Position numbers and translations under genes: made by a program
Notes under the pieces: model-generated
The model's database searches: none
What the model was told of the DNA's origin: nothing
The model's input: only the letters and a program-made list of their open reading frames with translations
Assembly (NCBI RefSeq): GCF_000179775.1
Contig: NZ_AEEB01000003.1
Location: forward strand, 620,001-684,000
DNA: 64,000 nt
Source: Ahrensia sp. R2A130
GTDB taxonomy: Bacteria; Pseudomonadota; Alphaproteobacteria; Rhizobiales; Rhizobiaceae
Reading direction: 5' to 3'
Part shown: positions 8,893-16,692 of the stretch, in pieces
Layout of the letters: every line of letters starts with the position of its first letter
How positions within the stretch are numbered: position 1 is the stretch's first letter

Positions 8893-10173
8893 TCAGACGG
8901 CTTTCAGCGCCTGCGCCAGATCACCGATCAGATCATCAGCACTTTCGATACCGACGGACAGGCGGATCACGTCCGGTCCCGCACCAGCGGCAGTCTGCTG
9001 CTCTTCGTCGAGCTGTTTATGCGTGGTCGATGCGGGGTGAATGATCAGCGAGCGGGTGTCGCCAATGTTCGCAAGATGCGAGAAAATCTCGACATTGGAA
9101 ACCACATCGACGCCCGCTTTGTAGCCGCCTTTCAAGCCGAAAGTGAACACAGCGCCTGCGCCATTCGGCATATATTTCTGCTGCAATTCATGATGCGGAT
9201 CGCCTTCGAGGCCCGCATAAGACACCCACTCGACCTTGTCGTGACCCTGCAGATATTGCGCGACCTTCATGGCGTTCTCGCAATGACGTTCCATCCGTAG
9301 CGACAGCGTTTCGATGCCGGTGAGGATTTGGAATGCGTTGAACGGCGAAATCGCCGGTCCAAGATCGCGCAGGCCGAGCACGCGGCAGGCGATAGCGAAG
9401 GCGAAGTTGCCGAAAGTTTCGGCCAGCACCATGTCGTTATATTCAGGGCGCGGTTGCGTCAGCACGGGGAAGCGATCGTCTTTACCCCAGTCGAATGTGC
9501 CGCCATCGACAATGACACCGCCCATGGAATTGCCGTGACCGCCGAGGAACTTCGTCAGCGATTCCACAACAATGTCTGCGCCATGCTCGATCGGGCGGCA
9601 CAGATATGGCGTGGCCATCGTGTTGTCCACGATCAGCGGAATGTGATGCTTGCGCGCGACCTCCGCGATTGCGTTGATGTCCATCACCACGCCACCGGGG
9701 TTGGCGAGGCTTTCGATGAAGATTGCTTTCGTCTTATCCGTGATCGCAGCTTCGATGGCTGCAGGCGACGTGTCTTCCGCCCATTTCACATGCCAATCAA
9801 AATGCTTGAACGACTGGCCGAACTGGTTGATCGACCCGCCATATAGCTTCTTGGCGGCAACGAATTCATCACCAGGCTGCAACAATGTATGCATGACCAA
9901 CAGCTGTGCTGCGTGGCCCGATGAGACAGCCAGCGCTGCCGTGCCGCCTTCCAGCGCCGCGACGCGCTCTTCAAGCACGGCGGTCGTCGGGTTGGTGATG
10001 CGGGTGTAGATGTTGCCGAACGCCTGCAGGCCGAACAGCGAGGCTGCGTGGTCCACGTCATCGAAAACGAACGACGCAGTCTGGTAGATCGGCGTAATGC
10101 GCGCGCCGGTGGCAGGGTCCGGCTGTGCGCCAGCGTGGATTGCAAGTGTGTCGAAGCCAGGTTCACGGGCCAT
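8893..10173 (-). CDS. metY: O-acetylhomoserine (thiol)-lyase type PLP enzyme
   Basis: This 426-residue Cys/Met metabolism PLP enzyme most likely makes homocysteine from O-acetylhomoserine and sulfide (direct sulfhydrylation). Family features: phosphate-binding [20 protein letters not shown] near residue 56, the PLP aspartate in [10 protein letters not shown], and the lysine that binds PLP in [11 protein letters not shown]. The length, near 430 residues, fits MetY better than the shorter MetB/MetC/MetZ enzymes. Hom, further downstream, makes its homoserine precursor, so the neighbourhood is coherent. AGGA lies about 10 bases before the ATG. The exact acyl donor (acetyl versus succinyl) is inferred from length and family only. 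Confidence 0.88.
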   Translation of the reverse strand: MAREPGFDTLAIHAGAQPDPATGARITPIYQTASFVFDDVDHAASLFGLQAFGNIYTRITNPTTAVLEERVAALEGGTAALAVSSGHAAQLLVMHTLLQPGDEFVAAKKLYGGSINQFGQSFKHFDWHVKWAEDTSPAAIEAAITDKTKAIFIESLANPGGVVMDINAIAEVARKHHIPLIVDNTMATPYLCRPIEHGADIVVESLTKFLGGHGNSMGGVIVDGGTFDWGKDDRFPVLTQPRPEYNDMVLAETFGNFAFAIACRVLGLRDLGPAISPFNAFQILTGIETLSLRMERHCENAMKVAQYLQGHDKVEWVSYAGLEGDPHHELQQKYMPNGAGAVFTFGLKGGYKAGVDVVSNVEIFSHLANIGDTRSLIIHPASTTHKQLDEEQQTAAGAGPDVIRLSVGIESADDLIGDLAQALKAV

Positions 10174-10292
10174 GATATGTCGTCCTGTTTGGTCTCAAAT
10201 TCTGTGAGCGCGTTATCCGTCATGTCGCGCGGCGCGTCAAAGAACGGTTTGGCGAATGGTTGATGCCTTTTGGCAAATCCTGCTCACAGCGC

Positions 10293-10820
10293 TTATTCGA
10301 CGGGCGGTGCAATTTGCAATTCACCGCTTCGCACTCGTAAATTCGGCAGCGGCAAGTCAACGGTCGCTGGCTCGACGGCACGTCCGATCAGGTCGTAGCG
10401 CTGGTCGGTGCACCCGTTGAGATAAGCCGCGTCGGTAGTTCCCGATGCTGCTATAAATATGAGTTCACACGCGGGCTCGCCACGCTTGGCCGGAACAACC
10501 GTAAATGTTCCAAATGACAGGCCTGCATTGACGGCGACCGAAACCAGACGCTGTTCGAATGAAGCTGCATTGGCCCGCGACTGGACCAACCGCACTTCAG
10601 GCACAGATAAATGCCGCACCAGATATGGCTCGCCTGCAACCACGATCCGCTTTCCTGTCCCCGGCACAAGCTCATCGACACCAATCGTCTGCCAGGCTTC
10701 CGTGTTTTCGTCTTGCAGACCTGCAGCTGACAGGAGGACGAAACCGATGGACCCAGCGGCCAAAATCATCATGACGCGGATAGCCAAGAACAGACCGCGT
10801 TCGACCAATGCACCCTTCAT
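10293..10820 (-). CDS. Membrane-anchored Rieske-like protein lacking cluster ligands
   Basis: This 175-residue protein has one N-terminal membrane helix (about residues 10-33) and then a soluble domain. Two stretches read like the bc1-complex Rieske subunit: VDELVPGTGKRIVVAGEPYL (about 48-67, compare the family pattern before box I) and YDLIGR with a nearby proline/leucine run (142-158, compare the YDxxGR segment after box II). The histidines and cysteines that hold the 2Fe-2S cluster are not seen; C118 and C137 could be the two disulfide cysteines. Its ATG overlaps the stop of the CoA-binding gene by 4 bases, so it is translationally coupled to it. Rieske kinship is my reading by eye; the coding call is firm. 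Confidence 0.7.
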   Translation of the reverse strand: MKGALVERGLFLAIRVMMILAAGSIGFVLLSAAGLQDENTEAWQTIGVDELVPGTGKRIVVAGEPYLVRHLSVPEVRLVQSRANAASFEQRLVSVAVNAGLSFGTFTVVPAKRGEPACELIFIAASGTTDAAYLNGCTDQRYDLIGRAVEPATVDLPLPNLRVRSGELQIAPPVE

Positions 10821-11341
10821 TCGCCGTCCAAACTGTAATGCTGGAAGCCTTTTGCGAGCTTCGGCTTCTTCGATGAAATGGTGCGTCTATTAAAGCCGGT
10901 CCAGCCGATCTCACCGCATAGCCGCGCATATTCGATCTTCGGACAGCGGTTCTGAATGACCGTGATCCCCGCCATTTCAAGCGCAGCAGCAATCGCATCG
11001 TCACGAATGCCGAGTTGCAGCCATACCACTTTCGGCAGTGTTTCCAGCGCGATGATTTCCCTCACGATCCCCGGCAATGCCTCCGGCTTGCGGAAGATAT
11101 CGACCATATCGACCGCCACCGGCACATCGGCGAGCGTTGCATAGGTCATAGCCCCCGCAATCGGCTTACCCGCCTGCCCCGGATTGATCGGATAAAGCTC
11201 GTATCCCTTTGCTGCCATATACTGCGCTACGAAAAACGAAGGCCGAACGGTGTTCGCGGAAGCCCCGATGATCGCGACTGTTTTGACAGATTTCAGAACG
11301 GCGCGAATATGCGCGTCGGTATAGTGGTCGTGATCACCCAT
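10817..11341 (-). CDS. CoA-binding (Rossmann) domain protein
   Basis: This 174-residue protein is a single CoA-binding domain of the YccU type, related to the nucleotide-binding part of succinyl-CoA synthetase alpha. The glycine-rich start is VKTVAIIGASANTVRPSFFV, followed by YPINPG, VDMVDIFRKPE and KVVWLQLGI, then QNRCPKIEYARL near the C-terminus; all are conserved in the family. The start at 11341 (MGDHDHYTD) overlaps the end of the enoyl-CoA hydratase gene by 8 bases; the frame extends 18 codons further but that would lie deep in the upstream gene. Family members bind CoA in vitro; no physiological role is established. Confidence 0.85.
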   Translation of the reverse strand: MGDHDHYTDAHIRAVLKSVKTVAIIGASANTVRPSFFVAQYMAAKGYELYPINPGQAGKPIAGAMTYATLADVPVAVDMVDIFRKPEALPGIVREIIALETLPKVVWLQLGIRDDAIAAALEMAGITVIQNRCPKIEYARLCGEIGWTGFNRRTISSKKPKLAKGFQHYSLDGE

Positions 11342-12161
11342 CGGTCCATTCCGGATCGCGGCTTTCCAGAAACGCGCCGATGCCTTCTTTGGCATCTGCC
11401 ACCAGCATGTTTTCCACCATCACTTCGGCGGCGTGAGCATAGGCCTCCGCCAACGGCATGTCGGCCTGCTGGTAGAACGCCTGTTTGCCCATCTTCAACG
11501 TGTGGCTGGATTTCTTGGCGATGTTGCGGGCGTATTGCAGCGTGATTTTCTGCAAGTAGTCCACAGGCACAACGCGGTTGATGAGGCCGATTTCGCGGGC
11601 GTGGCTGGGCGTAATCGCCTCACCGGTCAGCAACATTTCCATCGCGTGTTTGCGGTGCACGTTGCGCGAAAGCGCGACCATCGGCGTGGAACAGAACAGG
11701 CCGATATGAACGCCCGGCGTGCAGAACGCTGCATCTTCAGACGCTATCGCCAGATCGCAGGACGCCACCAGTTGCGCGCCAGCGGCTGTCGCCAAGCCGT
11801 TCACCTCTGCGATAATCGGACAGCGATGGTTCACAATGGCCTGCATCAATTCGGAACACCGCACCATGAGGTCGGTGAAATATGCCCTGCCCCCATCTTC
11901 GGCTTCCCGCGCTGCTGTCACTTCTTTAAGATCGTGACCCGCGCAAAACAAATGTCCGTTAGCCGCCAGAATGATGACGCGGGTATCGTCGCCTTCGGCC
12001 CGCTCCAGCGCCGTCATCAAATCTGCGATCACCTGATCGGACAGCGCGTTGGCGGGCGGGTGGTTCAGCACCAAACGTGTGATGCCGCCTTCGAGCAGTT
12101 GCACAACCACCGGTGCATCGCCCATCGCTTCAGCAGTTTTGATATTCACGATCTCGGCCAT
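11334..12161 (-). CDS. Enoyl-CoA hydratase/isomerase family protein
   Basis: The 275-residue crotonase-fold protein has the oxyanion-hole segments GHLFCAGHDLKEV and IIAEVNGLATAAGAQLVASC. The usual catalytic glutamates are not obvious at the second site (TPGVHIGLFCSTPMVALSR), which resembles the ECHDC3-like subgroup rather than classical beta-oxidation hydratases, so the reaction is uncertain. ATG 12161 has GGAG six bases upstream; the open frame upstream (to 12236) lacks that support. It is the first gene of a coupled minus-strand set with the CoA-binding protein and the Rieske-like protein, and is divergent from the PaaI-type gene at 12304. Confidence 0.85.
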   Translation of the reverse strand: MAEIVNIKTAEAMGDAPVVVQLLEGGITRLVLNHPPANALSDQVIADLMTALERAEGDDTRVIILAANGHLFCAGHDLKEVTAAREAEDGGRAYFTDLMVRCSELMQAIVNHRCPIIAEVNGLATAAGAQLVASCDLAIASEDAAFCTPGVHIGLFCSTPMVALSRNVHRKHAMEMLLTGEAITPSHAREIGLINRVVPVDYLQKITLQYARNIAKKSSHTLKMGKQAFYQQADMPLAEAYAHAAEVMVENMLVADAKEGIGAFLESRDPEWTDG

Positions 12162-12303
12162 CAGGCGCTCCGGTAATATTATAAGGTCACTTGCAGTGTG
12201 CCCTGCATTGGTATGCCCCCGACTGGTTTGCATCAACCCGCACGATTGCCCGAAAATACGAGTTCGCTACACTGAGGCGAAAGAACGTAACGCCGGACCA
12301 AAG

Positions 12304-12759
12304 ATGAGCGCCACACTCCACCCCTGCATGACCGCCGAAGAACTGAACGCCTACCTGCCGGAAGTCTTCCCGCAGATTGTCGATCAATATGCCGATCTTG
12401 AAATCATCGACGTCGGCGCAGGCACCGTCACCGTGGCGCTCACCACCAATGACGCCAACCTTCGCCCCGGCGGTACGGTGTCCGGCCCCACCCTTTTCGC
12501 GCTGGCCGATCTGGGCGGTTACGCCTGCGCGCTCTCCCATATCGGGCGGCAGGCGCTGACGGTGACCACCAATCTCAACATCAACTTCATGCGGAAGGCA
12601 GAAGCTGGCCGCCTGTTGGGCCATTGCCGGATTTTGAAACTGGGCAAACGGCTGATGGTATTCGATTGCGACATTCGCCAAGCAGATGAAGAAAGCGGCT
12701 CGATTGCCCACGCCACCGGCACCTACGCCATTCCACCGGCTGATTTCCGCCAAAAATGA
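12304..12759 (+). CDS. PaaI-family thioesterase
   Basis: This 151-residue hotdog-fold protein carries the PaaI pattern: LRPGGTVSGPTLFALADLGG, where a catalytic aspartate lies in the long hotdog helix, then TTNLNINFMRKAEAGRL and the terminal strand HATGTYAIP. Members hydrolyse acyl- or aryl-CoA thioesters in the cytoplasm; the substrate here is unknown. The ATG at 12304 gives the usual family length; the open frame continues far upstream (to 12049) across the divergent gene and is not believable. It precedes rplM-rpsI, an order common in Hyphomicrobiales, but rplM has its own promoter. Confidence 0.88.
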   Translation: MSATLHPCMTAEELNAYLPEVFPQIVDQYADLEIIDVGAGTVTVALTTNDANLRPGGTVSGPTLFALADLGGYACALSHIGRQALTVTTNLNINFMRKAEAGRLLGHCRILKLGKRLMVFDCDIRQADEESGSIAHATGTYAIPPADFRQK

Positions 12760-12834
12760 TGTGGTAAAATAATACCTATTTTCTAACGCTTTGTTTTCGT
12801 GTAGTTTTCACGAGAAACGGCACAGAAACTCGCC

Positions 12835-12863
12835 TTGACCGTTCCCTACCCCTCTCCTATAGA
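12835..12863 (+). promoter_or_regulatory. Sigma70-type promoter of rplM-rpsI
   Basis: TTGACC (12835-12840), a 17-base spacer and TATAGA (12858-12863) give a near-consensus housekeeping promoter about 67 bases before the rplM ATG. The leader of roughly 60 bases that would result is long enough for ribosomal-protein feedback; L13 is known to repress rplM-rpsI in E. coli, but I see no obvious conserved leader structure here. Confidence 0.8.
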
Positions 12864-12929
12864 AACCCCAGCACAGAACGGCTTGCGCCTGTCTGTACAT
12901 TCGAATTTTTCCAACTTTCAGGTCTTCCC

Positions 12930-13394
12930 ATGAAAACGTTCACGCAAAAGCCAGCGGACGTCGAGAAGAAGTGGATCGTGATCGATGCCAACGGCATGGT
13001 TCCAGGTCGCCTCGCTTCCTTCGTCGCAAACCGTCTGCGCGGCAAGCACAAGCCTACTTTTACACCGCATGTCGATGATGGGGACAACGTCATCATCATC
13101 AATGCCGGCAAAGTCGCCTTCACCGGCAACAAGTACGAGCAGAAAAAATACTACTGGCACACCGGTTATCCCGGCGGCATCAAAGAGCGCACAGCGAAAG
13201 CCCTTCTCGAAGGCCGTTTTCCAGAGCGCGTGATGCAGAAAGCCGTCGAGCGCATGATGCCCGGTGGTCCTCTGTCCCGTCGCCAGATGAAAAATCTGCA
13301 CGTCTATGCTGATGCCGAGCACAAGCATGAAGCTCAGCAGCCCGAAACCGTTGATGTCGCCGGCATGAACCCCAAGAATAAAAGGGTCGCGTAA
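12930..13394 (+). CDS. rplM: 50S ribosomal protein L13
   Basis: L13 is an early-assembling protein of the large ribosomal subunit. The 154-residue length and the segments [45 protein letters not shown] and [15 protein letters not shown] are typical throughout. The start at 12930 ([15 protein letters not shown]) is standard for alphaproteobacterial L13, with a weak AGGT upstream. rpsI starts 2 bases after its stop, so the pair is one operon, driven by the promoter at 12835 and ended by the terminator at 14041. Confidence 0.98.
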   Translation: MKTFTQKPADVEKKWIVIDANGMVPGRLASFVANRLRGKHKPTFTPHVDDGDNVIIINAGKVAFTGNKYEQKKYYWHTGYPGGIKERTAKALLEGRFPERVMQKAVERMMPGGPLSRRQMKNLHVYADAEHKHEAQQPETVDVAGMNPKNKRVA

Positions 13395-13396
13395 AC

Positions 13397-14014
13397 ATGG
13401 CCGAAATCAAGTCTCTCGAAGAGCTCGGTGCTGCAACCAGCGCCGCTGCAACCGAAGCACCTGCTGCCGCACCTGCCGAAGGTGAAGCTGCAGAAGCAGC
13501 GCCCGTAAACCCGTCGCTTGCAGGTAATCCTGCAGCGCCTGTTTATGAGCGCAAGGTGGACGAGCACAACCGTGCTTACGCCACCGGCAAACGTAAAGAC
13601 GCGGTCGCCCGCGTTTGGCTGAAGCCAGGCACAGGTCGCATCATCATCGAAGGTGCAACCAAGAAGCGCGAAGTCGCCAAGAAGAACCGTCGTGAAGGCA
13701 CGAAGGCTACGAAAGTTCGGGATTTCACCGAATATTTCGCACGTCCCGTTTTGCAGATGCTCATCCGCCAGCCGCTTTTGGCTACCGGACGTGACACGCA
13801 GTTCGACGTGGTCGCTACGGTCGCAGGCGGAGGCCTATCCGGTCAGGCCGGTGCTTTGCGCCACGGCATTTCCAAGGCTCTCACCTATTTCGAGCCGGAG
13901 CTTCGCCCGACCTTGAAAGCCGGTGGCTTCCTGACACGCGACAGCCGTGTTGTTGAACGTAAGAAATACGGCCGCGCGAAAGCCCGTCGTTCCTTCCAGT
14001 TCTCGAAGCGCTAA
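13397..14014 (+). CDS. rpsI: 30S ribosomal protein S9 with a long N-terminal extension
   Basis: S9 is a small-subunit protein whose C-terminal tail reaches the P-site tRNA. The core occupies about residues 60-205: [51 protein letters not shown] and the basic end ending in FSKR. The first 60 or so residues are an extension of Ala, Glu and Pro (about residues 10-48) with no counterpart in the roughly 130-residue E. coli S9; alphaproteobacterial S9 is often somewhat longer, but 205 is large. The start at 13397 directly follows rplM, and no internal ATG would remove the extension. Confidence 0.97.
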   Translation: MAEIKSLEELGAATSAAATEAPAAAPAEGEAAEAAPVNPSLAGNPAAPVYERKVDEHNRAYATGKRKDAVARVWLKPGTGRIIIEGATKKREVAKKNRREGTKATKVRDFTEYFARPVLQMLIRQPLLATGRDTQFDVVATVAGGGLSGQAGALRHGISKALTYFEPELRPTLKAGGFLTRDSRVVERKKYGRAKARRSFQFSKR

Positions 14015-14040
14015 AGCTTCACACCCCACGAATTTTTGTG

Positions 14041-14070
14041 AAAAGGCGGGGCAACATGCTCCGCCTTTTT
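14041..14070 (+). terminator. Rho-independent terminator after rpsI
   Basis: AAAAGGCGG and CCGCCTTTTT form a strong stem around a short loop, ending in five T. It lies 27 bases after the rpsI stop and closes the rplM-rpsI operon before speB. Confidence 0.9.
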
Positions 14071-14113
14071 GCGTTGTGACTCCAGTTGAAATTGCCGAAC
14101 CGGAAAACCCGCC

Positions 14114-15103
14114 ATGTCCAAAACCGATACAGCCTTCACCGCTGAAAACCTGCACATCCAATCGAAAGACCCCACCTTCGCAGGTGCGCTTTCTTTCATG
14201 CGCCGCAAATATACCAAAGATCTGGCAGGCGTGGATGCAGTTGTTTGGGGCATACCGTTTGACGCGGCAGTGTCCAACCGCCCCGGCACACGCTTCGGCC
14301 CACAAGGCGTGCGCCGCGCATCTGCCGGTATGGACAACGACCCCCAATACCCCTTCGGTTCCCGCATCTTCGACGAACTCGCGACCGTGGATTACGGCGA
14401 TTGCGAATTCGACTACGGCTATAACGAGCAGGTGCCAGCCCGCATTGCCGAACAGGCATCGGCTATCATCAATGCCGAAAGCGACCCGTACCTGCTGTCC
14501 ATCGGCGGCGACCATTTCGTCACCTATCCGCTGCTGAAAGCCCATGCCGAAAAATACGGCAAGCTCTCTCTCGTGCAGTTCGACGCCCATCAGGACACAT
14601 GGGACGATGACGGCAAGCGCGTCGACCACGGCACCATGATCACGCGCGCCGTGAAAGACGGTTTGATCGACCCCGATACATCCATCCAGATCGGCATCCG
14701 CACCCACGCCCCGCAGGACTATGGGATCGAAATCATCGACGCGCTGGCCTTCCACGAGATGGGACCGGAGGCTGCCGCCAAGCGCGTTTACGAACGCACC
14801 AACGGCACAAATGTCTATCTCACCTTCGATATCGACTGCCTCGACCCGGCCTATGCTCCTGGCACCGGCACGCCCGTCGTCGGCGGCCTGTCTTCCGCAC
14901 AAGCGCTGCTGACGTTGCGGCACCTGAAAAACCTGCAAGTTGTCGGCTCAGACGTGGTGGAAGTGTCCCCCGCCTACGACCATGCCGACATCACATCCAA
15001 CGCTGGCGCCACCATCGCCATGTACATGCTCGGCACCTTGTGGGAACGGAAGCGTCCTTCGCTGAACCCGCCGCCCGCACAATTGGAAAGCCCGAAATCG
15101 TGA
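14114..15103 (+). CDS. speB: Agmatinase / ureohydrolase family enzyme
   Basis: The 329-residue protein belongs to the arginase-agmatinase family, binuclear Mn enzymes that release urea from guanidino compounds. Metal ligands are visible in [17 protein letters not shown] and [18 protein letters not shown]. The N-terminal portion ([21 protein letters not shown]) matches agmatinases rather than arginases, hence the speB label; the exact guanidino substrate is inferred. It begins 44 bases after the rpsI terminator and its stop overlaps the argC start (GTGA), so it is coupled to arginine biosynthesis. Confidence 0.88.
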   Translation: MSKTDTAFTAENLHIQSKDPTFAGALSFMRRKYTKDLAGVDAVVWGIPFDAAVSNRPGTRFGPQGVRRASAGMDNDPQYPFGSRIFDELATVDYGDCEFDYGYNEQVPARIAEQASAIINAESDPYLLSIGGDHFVTYPLLKAHAEKYGKLSLVQFDAHQDTWDDDGKRVDHGTMITRAVKDGLIDPDTSIQIGIRTHAPQDYGIEIIDALAFHEMGPEAAAKRVYERTNGTNVYLTFDIDCLDPAYAPGTGTPVVGGLSSAQALLTLRHLKNLQVVGSDVVEVSPAYDHADITSNAGATIAMYMLGTLWERKRPSLNPPPAQLESPKS

Positions 15104-16023
15104 CACCAAAAATCTATATTGATGGCGAGCACGGCACGACTGGCCTGCAGATCATAACCCGCATTTCCGCCCGCGAGGATTTGAAATTGCTGTCCATTCC
15201 CCATGCCGATCGGCATGATGTGGAGGCACGGCGGCGGTTGTTGAACGAAGCCGACATCGCGATCCTGTGTCTGCCGGACGATGCCGCCATCGAGGCAGTC
15301 GCCATGATCGACGGTGATACGAGAGTTATCGACGCCTCAACCGCCCACCGTGTGGACCCCGACTGGACCTTCGGCTTTGCCGAGCTAGACCCCGGCCACG
15401 CGAACAAAATCGCAAGCGCGACCCGCGTCACCAATCCCGGTTGCTACTCCACGGGTGCAATCGCACTCATCCATCCGCTCACTGCGGCAGGCGTTCTGCC
15501 ATCCGACGCGCTGCTGACGATCAATGCAGTCTCCGGCTATTCCGGCGGCGGCAAAGGCATGATCGCGCAGATGGAAGATGCCTCCCGCAACGACTCCATC
15601 AGCGCCCCGCATTTCCTCTACGCGGTGGGCCTGACCCACAAACACGTGCCGGAAATCACCCTCTACGGCGGCTTGGATCACGAACCACTGTTCTCGCCTT
15701 CCGTAGGCCGTTTCGCCCAAGGCATGATCGTGCAAGTTCCACTACATCTAGCCGCCACGAATGCCGCCAGCCGCGCCGAACTTCATACCGCGCTGGAAAC
15801 CCATTACGCAGGCGCAACCAACGTTCGCGTCGCATCTCTGGCTGAAAGCGATGCGGTGGGCCGTCTCGATGCCACCATGCTGGCCGGAACCGACACGATG
15901 GACCTCCACGTCTTCGGCAACGACACCCATGTGAATCTCATCGCCTTGCTCGACAACCTCGGAAAAGGAGCGAGTGGCGCGTGTGTGCAGGCACTGAATC
16001 TGATGGTGAAGGGATCGGCATAA
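15100..16023 (+). CDS. argC: N-acetyl-gamma-glutamyl-phosphate reductase, type 2
   Basis: ArgC reduces N-acetylglutamyl phosphate to the semialdehyde in arginine synthesis. The product from GTG 15100 is 307 residues, the length of the shorter type 2 enzymes common in alphaproteobacteria. Visible are the start of a nucleotide-binding fold ([15 protein letters not shown]), the catalytic cysteine in [11 protein letters not shown] near residue 113, and the [11 protein letters not shown] loop. I prefer the GTG overlapping the speB stop because GGAAAG precedes it by 9 bases and the protein then starts right at the first strand; an ATG 20 codons upstream lies within speB. Confidence 0.93.
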   Translation: MTPKIYIDGEHGTTGLQIITRISAREDLKLLSIPHADRHDVEARRRLLNEADIAILCLPDDAAIEAVAMIDGDTRVIDASTAHRVDPDWTFGFAELDPGHANKIASATRVTNPGCYSTGAIALIHPLTAAGVLPSDALLTINAVSGYSGGGKGMIAQMEDASRNDSISAPHFLYAVGLTHKHVPEITLYGGLDHEPLFSPSVGRFAQGMIVQVPLHLAATNAASRAELHTALETHYAGATNVRVASLAESDAVGRLDATMLAGTDTMDLHVFGNDTHVNLIALLDNLGKGASGACVQALNLMVKGSA

Positions 16024-16068
16024 ACAATTCTAGGGAATCACTTTTTCGCAATTCCTACCCACTCCTGA

Positions 16069-16206
16069 CTATCATATCCGCGCAGGCGGGGACCACTCTT
16101 CTGCTAAATGATGCGGTAATGATTGAGCGCGGTAGGGCCGCGTCGTCTTTTCTTCGCGAGAGTGCAGCTTGTCGATAAGTGGGTCCCCGCCTGCGCGGGG
16201 ATGACA
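16069..16206. repeat. REPIN-like pair of inverted GC-rich repeats
   Basis: Two nearly identical arms face each other: 16069-16097 and 16178-16206, each holding CCGCGCAGGCGGGGACC or its reverse complement. Each arm is itself partly palindromic (CCCCGC..GCGGGG in the right arm). Two inverted REP units separated by about 80 bases is the form of a REPIN. It sits in the gap between convergent argC and ppx. Similar REP sequences occur in many proteobacterial genomes and are spread by RAYT transposases; no RAYT is present in this window. Confidence 0.7.
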
Positions 16207-16692
16207 GTTGATTGGTAATTAGAAATGGTTGTGCGAAAGCATCGACCCGCCTTCCGGCGTCCGAGCGATAAGCAAGGTGTCGCCGTTCGCCTTTGGCGAA
16301 CGAAAGCGACCCCGTAAAAGTAAGCCGACGGAGCGAAAGTGTTCGTCTCATACCGTAGTTTCGGTGTAAGGTGACGCACACCTTCGCTCCGCCCGATCCT
16401 GCTGCACAGGTGTCTTTCAACCTGCATGTCGGCCCCCATCCGCAGTGCACCTCTTTCGAAGCCCAAGTCCTGCATCGTCAGGACACGCCATTGCTGACGC
16501 TGCGACATCTCCCTGTTAACCGCCCGAGTGTTGGCGTTCGGCCATTGGCATCCGACGCTCCGCCCGCTTGCGAACGTTACTCACGCGCGACGGAAGGATC
16601 GCCCTCGTGCGGCGGACAGGTCGGTCCGGACCACCGGCTCGCGCACAAGAGAATGGCGAACTTAACCGATGTGAAACGGGCGGGGAGAAATT
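16207..16692. other. Noncoding gap between argC and ppx with several hairpins
   Basis: No believable gene is seen in these 486 bases. Perfect or near-perfect hairpins occur at 16284-16302 (CGTTCGCC, loop TTT, GGCGAACG) and 16467-16484 (GTCCTG, loop CATCGT, CAGGAC). A weaker one lies near 16400-16430 (AGGT with ACCT), and a GGTCCGGACC palindrome lies near 16625. Open frames on both strands (16371-16745 plus; 16104-16508 minus) lack start signals and run into neighbours or repeats. The block could hold a structured RNA, or decayed sequence. Confidence 0.5.

Noticed and set aside
12161..12200. TTATAATATT near the enoyl-CoA hydratase start as a promoter -10
   Set aside because: The -10 looks good but no acceptable -35 stands at the proper distance, so I do not list it.
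12797..12820. Hairpin TTTCGTG/CACGAGAAA before the rplM promoter
   Set aside because: The stem has a bulge and no U-tract follows, so it is not counted as a terminator of the PaaI gene.
16104..16508. Open frame of 134 residues on the minus strand
   Set aside because: It runs through the right arm of the inverted repeat and the hairpin at 16284-16302. The repeat-derived end makes coding unlikely, although the first 35 codons read smoothly; kept only as part of the noncoding block.
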